From NCBI RefSeq assembly GCF_022179185.1, contig NZ_BPQJ01000024.1, positions 44,074-108,073 of the forward strand: DNA of 64,000 bases, given 5' to 3'. The translations under genes were made by a program, and so were the position numbers. The DNA is from Methylobacterium frigidaeris. Its GTDB lineage: Bacteria > Pseudomonadota > Alphaproteobacteria > Rhizobiales > Beijerinckiaceae. The first letter of the stretch is position 1. Each line of letters starts with the position of its first letter. The notes beneath the pieces are model-generated. The model did no database searches. It was not told the origin of the DNA and saw only the letters and a list, made by a program, of their open reading frames with translations. Positions 61,163 to 64,000 of this stretch are shown here, piece by piece.

Positions 61163-62170
61163 ATGCCCCCCTTCCTCGATCTGCCGACGCTCTGGGCTTT
61201 CATCATCGCGTTCGCGGTGTTCGCCTACGTGGTGATGGACGGCTTCGATCTCGGCATCGGCCTGCTGTTCCCGTTCTTCCGACCGGGGCCGGAGCGGGAC
61301 AGTGCGATGAACTCGGTGGCTCCCGTCTGGGACGGCAACGAGACGTGGCTGGTTCTCGGCGGTGGCGGGCTGATGGCCGCCTTTCCGCTGGCCTACGCGA
61401 TCATCCTGCCGGCCCTCTACGCGCCGCTGATCGCGATGGTGCTGGCACTCGTGTTGCGGGGGGTCGCCTTCGAGTTCCGCTGGCGTGATCCGGCCCACCG
61501 CCGCTACTGGGATCTGGCTTTCACGACCGGCTCAATGGTCGCCACGCTGGCGCAGGGGATCACCCTGGGTGCTCTGCTTCAAGGCATTGTGGTGGAGGGG
61601 CGGTCCTATGCCGGCGGATGGTGGGACTGGCTGACGCCGTTCAGCCTGCTGGTCGGGGCCAGTCTCGTTGTCGGCTACGCGCTCCTTGGTGCCACCTGGC
61701 TGATCATGAAGTCCGAAGGGCCTCTGCAGGAGCACAGTTACCGGCTGGCGCGCCCACTGGCGATCGGGCTGATCCTCTGCATCGGTTCCGTGAGCGCGGT
61801 GACCCCCCTCCTCAGCGGCGCCTACTACACGCGCTGGTTCGCGTGGCCACAGGTGCTGTTCACCGCCCAGGTGCCGCTGCTGGTGTGCATCTGCGCCGCG
61901 CTGCTGCTGCTCGCCTTGTCCCGCGGTCGGGAGCGCTGGCCCTTCCTGCTCACGCTCGGCCTGTTTGCTCTCAGTCTGCTCGGCCTTGGCGTGAGCATCT
62001 TCCCCGACGTGGTGCCCAACGCCGTGACCATCCATCAGGCCGCTGCTCCGCCCTCGAGCCTGTTGTTCATGCTCGTTGGCGCGAGCGTTCTGATCCCGAT
62101 CATCCTGGCCTACACTGGGTACTCTTACTGGGTATTTCGCGGCAAGACCGGCCATGAGGGTTACCACTGA
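61163..62170 (+). CDS. cydB: Cytochrome bd-type quinol oxidase subunit II
   Basis: A 335-residue CydB/CioB protein. DGFDLGIGLLFPFFRPGPER, the VWDGNETWLVLGGGGLMAAF signature and LRGVAFEFRW are family hallmarks; about eight membrane helices are present. It starts three bases after the subunit I stop. It forms the heterodimer with subunit I. Confidence 0.95.
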   Translation: MPPFLDLPTLWAFIIAFAVFAYVVMDGFDLGIGLLFPFFRPGPERDSAMNSVAPVWDGNETWLVLGGGGLMAAFPLAYAIILPALYAPLIAMVLALVLRGVAFEFRWRDPAHRRYWDLAFTTGSMVATLAQGITLGALLQGIVVEGRSYAGGWWDWLTPFSLLVGASLVVGYALLGATWLIMKSEGPLQEHSYRLARPLAIGLILCIGSVSAVTPLLSGAYYTRWFAWPQVLFTAQVPLLVCICAALLLLALSRGRERWPFLLTLGLFALSLLGLGVSIFPDVVPNAVTIHQAAAPPSSLLFMLVGASVLIPIILAYTGYSYWVFRGKTGHEGYH

Positions 62171-62181
62171 GGAGCGATGAC

Positions 62182-62295
62182 ATGCGTACCGGCTCGACGC
62201 TGCATCGCTGGCTCTGGTTCGTCGGCCTCTGGGCCGCGAGCGTCGGCGCCGTTCTTGCGGTGAGCATGATGATCCGCTTCTGGCTCAAGCATTAG
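62182..62295 (+). CDS. Small membrane subunit of the bd oxidase (DUF2474/CydX-like, 37 aa)
   Basis: A 37-residue protein: a short basic N-terminus, then WLWFVGLWAASVGAVLAVSM as a single membrane helix and a basic end (WLKH). A GAGGAGC site lies eight bases before ATG 62182 and the gene begins 11 bases after the subunit II stop. Size, position and the LWFVGLW motif match DUF2474 proteins, which follow CIO-type cydAB genes and resemble CydX. It is probably the third subunit stabilising the hemes. Confidence 0.85.
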   Translation: MRTGSTLHRWLWFVGLWAASVGAVLAVSMMIRFWLKH

Positions 62296-62454
62296 CCGGA
62301 GATCTGATTGGCCGGCGTTATGGAGTTGCGTCTCGGTCACGGGGCGTGGGCAGGTCGATGATTCCTCATGTCCTGCATGCTCCTGATCTCAGCATGTGCG
62401 CATAACGACGATCGGGAGCGGCGGCGCCCTAAGTGCAGTTCCGGAGTGTGATGG
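62296..62454. other. Intergenic region after the bd oxidase genes
   Basis: About 160 bases without a recognised gene between the small oxidase subunit and the 36-base palindrome. Confidence 0.35.
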
Positions 62455-62490
62455 TGCATCCTCCGCCTGACGCGTCAGTCGGAGGATGCA
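62455..62490. repeat. Near-perfect 36-base palindrome
   Basis: The segment begins TGCATCCTCCG and ends CGGAGGATGCA, with CTGACGCGTCAG in the centre; only one base pair of the 18 is mismatched. It lies between the bd oxidase genes and an IS481 remnant and may be a terminator or an IS end/target. There is no T-tract on either side. Confidence 0.6.
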
Positions 62491-62539
62491 TGATGGCGGG
62501 GTTTTTCACCGCAGCGCCCGCACGATGCCGCGTGGTCGC

Positions 62540-62740
62540 GGCGAGCTCCAAGCGTCGCAAGACAGGAGCCGCGCCCTTGCCGCCCGATACGGATTGAACC
62601 CGAAGACGGTCGCGAAATGGCGCAAGCGGACGGTGACGACCGTTGCGCCGATCGGGCCGAAGACGCCCAGGAGCACGGTCCCGACTCCGGCCGAGGAGGC
62701 GATCGTGGTCGAGTTCCGGTGGTGGTGCAGGCCGCGCTTC
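62540..62740 (+). pseudogene. IS481-type transposase N-terminal remnant
   Basis: The + frame reads RALAARYGLNPKTVAKWRKR, then PIGPKTPRSTVPTPAEEAIVVEF, the N-terminal helix-turn-helix region of IS481 transposases (usual ending: EEAIVVAFRRHTLLPLDD). Similarity ends after about 60 residues, and the DDE domain is absent. Confidence 0.6.
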
Positions 62741-62850
62741 AGGAGGACCGAGGTTCCCCCCACCGCGGGGGCAACGATCGGGCATTGCGCTCGCAGGTTC
62801 AAGCTTCGTATCCTGCCCCGAACCGTCGAGGGCGCGAGCGAGGAGGGACA

Positions 62851-63114
62851 ATGATCATCAAGTCCATCGCGACCTGCATCGGGCTGACTGTCCTGACACT
62901 CGAATGTTTGGCGATGTCTCTGGACAGGGGGACACCGGAGCAGCAACAAGCCTGCACGCCCGACGCAATGAGCTTCTGCGGTGCTTTCATCCCGGATCCC
63001 GGGCGGGTCAGAGCGTGTCTCCTGAGCAGGAGAGCGAGCCTGAGCCCAGAGTGTCGCACAGCAATTGCGCCCAAGGCTCATGCTCCTCGCAAGCGGCGTC
63101 ATAGGCATCGGTGA
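62851..63114 (+). CDS. Small secreted cysteine-containing protein (87 aa)
   Basis: Start ATG 62851 has an AGGAGGG site four bases upstream. The N-terminal 22 residues (IIKSIATCIGLTVLTLECLA) look like a signal peptide. The mature part, QQQACTPDAMSFCGAFIPD followed by RVRACLLSRRASLSPECRTA, has four Cys and matches a small family of alphaproteobacterial secreted proteins that I know only as hypothetical. The C-terminus is unusually basic (APRKRRHRHR) and runs into IS66-like DNA, so the end of the gene may have been altered by that insertion. Confidence 0.65.
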   Translation: MIIKSIATCIGLTVLTLECLAMSLDRGTPEQQQACTPDAMSFCGAFIPDPGRVRACLLSRRASLSPECRTAIAPKAHAPRKRRHRHR

Positions 63115-63310
63115 ACCAGATGCGCCGGGCGCGCGACCAGTTCCTGGCTTTCGTCGCCTTCCCTCGACAGGTCGCGGTGACCAACAACGCCTGCGAGCGC
63201 GACCTGCGTCCGGCGCTGCTCCAGCGCACGGTCACGAACGGCTATCGGGCGATGTGGGCGCCAGGGGCGAAACGCACGTGCGCACTATCGTCGCGACCGC
63301 CGTGCTCCGA
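63111..63310 (+). pseudogene. IS66-family TnpC transposase remnant
   Basis: The + frame gives FVAFPRQVAVTNNACERDLR and VTNGYRAMWA, the conserved C-terminal part of IS66 TnpC. A frameshift follows (GETHVRTIVATAVL continues in another frame). The rest of the transposase is missing. Confidence 0.75.
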
Positions 63311-63653
63311 ACCAGGACAACGCCTTTCGAAGCTGAAAAACCGGTTCTCTCCATAAGGATATGGCCGTCCGCAAGCGCCACCGGACAGGTCTGCGCCCGA
63401 TGAGCCCGTCTCGTACGATCAAGTCGAGCAGTCAACACAAAGTATGATGCCGCAAATACAGCCCTCCGTTCTGCCGTGCGGGGCGGTCGGGCTAAGCGCA
63501 ACGCTTCGAGCAACGTTCCCGTGATCGCTGTTCGAGCGGTCAGGAGATTGAACCATGAAGCGTCTGATACCGCCGCGCTTATATTTTGACTCGTGAGGGT
63601 TTTCACCGGTTCGTGGAGGTGATTCACTGCTTGCCTGAACCGGGGAGGAGCCT
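63311..63653. other. Intergenic region before the IS630-type gene
   Basis: About 340 bases without a recognised gene. The last 60 bases before the transposase start, including GTGAGGGTTTTCACC, may contain the left end of the IS630-type element; the matching right end is outside the window. Confidence 0.35.
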
Positions 63654-64000
63654 GTGACGCGTGCCGTCGAGATCCGGACCGACATCGCCACGGCCGCCGA
63701 TCTGCGACGGCAGGCCAAGCGGGAGCCGCGTCGGCGGACAGCTCTGCGCCTGCTGGCGGTGGCCAACGCCCTCGACGGCATGAGCCGGGCGGAAGCGGCG
63801 CGAGCCGTTGGCATCGAGCGACAGGCGCTGTGCGACGCCGTCAAGCGCTTCAACGCCGAGGGGCTGGCCGGCTTGGTCGACCGCCCGCCCGGCCGCCGAC
63901 CAGAGCGTTTGAGCGAGGGCGAGCAGGCGGTGCTGGTCCACCACGTCCTGCGGGGCCCCGATCCCGACCGGGGCGAGCCCGCCAGCTGGACCCTGCCGGA
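63654..64000 (+). CDS. IS630-family transposase, 5' part (runs off the window)
   Basis: GTG 63654 with a GGGGAGGAG site upstream opens a frame to the window end (115 residues). The sequence VEIRTDIATAADLRRQAKRE, then LRLLAVANALDGMSRAEAAR and GIERQALCDAVKRFNAEGL, is the N-terminal helix-turn-helix of IS630/Tc1-like transposases. The DDE part lies outside. Nothing in the visible part is broken, so the element may be intact. Confidence 0.8.
   Translation, partial: MTRAVEIRTDIATAADLRRQAKREPRRRTALRLLAVANALDGMSRAEAARAVGIERQALCDAVKRFNAEGLAGLVDRPPGRRPERLSEGEQAVLVHHVLRGPDPDRGEPASWTLP

Overview
The window is high-GC DNA from a Gram-negative, strictly respiratory bacterium, most likely an alphaproteobacterium of the Methylobacterium/Rhizobiales type. 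That placement is an inference. It rests on the GC-rich codon use, the terminal oxidase set, the hydantoinase/5-oxoprolinase gene content, CATTCCGGG-type intergenic palindromes and the local insertion-sequence families. No tRNA, rRNA or CRISPR array was seen.

Region 1 (1-22,848, all + strand, mostly overlapping or closely spaced genes) is the distal part of an extracellular contractile injection system (eCIS, Afp/PVC/MAC-like). It encodes, in order: a DUF6760-type small protein (5' end outside the window), an unknown protein, a tube-associated LysM protein, a split spike (gpD-like plus gpV-like), a PAAR tip, a gp25 baseplate protein and two large baseplate proteins. Next come a family of four proteins sharing one N-terminal module and a tail-protein-I/beta-propeller fusion. 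Two DUF4157 (eCIS core domain) effector candidates follow, and the region ends with a gene overlapping the second effector that looks like an immunity gene. Tube, sheath, AAA ATPase and cap genes are not in the window and are presumably upstream. The second effector ends in a PD-(D/E)xK-like nuclease domain. An eCIS effector paired with an adjacent immunity gene is the most interesting item here.

Region 2 (22,849-30,524) starts with a short MITE-like repeat abutting an IS21 transposase remnant. A minus-strand set of small-molecule enzymes follows (VOC protein, alpha/beta hydrolase, SDR, HIBADH-type dehydrogenase) with a divergent LysR regulator. After that lie a small membrane protein, an AraC regulator and a second LysR regulator.

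Region 3 (30,525-52,418) is a catabolic island for cyclic amides, lactams or hydantoin-like compounds. It holds pxpA, a biotin carrier protein, biotin carboxylase, pxpB, pxpC, an AraC regulator and a first hydantoinase A/B pair. A GntR regulator overlapping a four-cysteine mini-protein comes next, followed by a Liv-type ABC importer, a class IV aminotransferase, a second hydantoinase A/B pair and a class III aminotransferase. The likely logic is import, ATP- or biotin-dependent ring opening, then transamination. The livH permease gene has an in-frame amber codon at its sixth codon.

Region 4 (52,419-64,000) is respiratory and IS-rich. A second copy of the MITE and an IS3 remnant precede a minus-strand cytochrome c oxidase operon (DUF2189, subunits II, I, III-like, III, IV). 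A dehydrogenase pseudogene lies next to a cyanide-insensitive-type bd quinol oxidase (subunits I and II plus a 37-residue DUF2474/CydX-like protein). The end of the window contains remnants of IS481 and IS66, a small secreted cysteine protein and the 5' end of an IS630-type transposase that runs off the edge.
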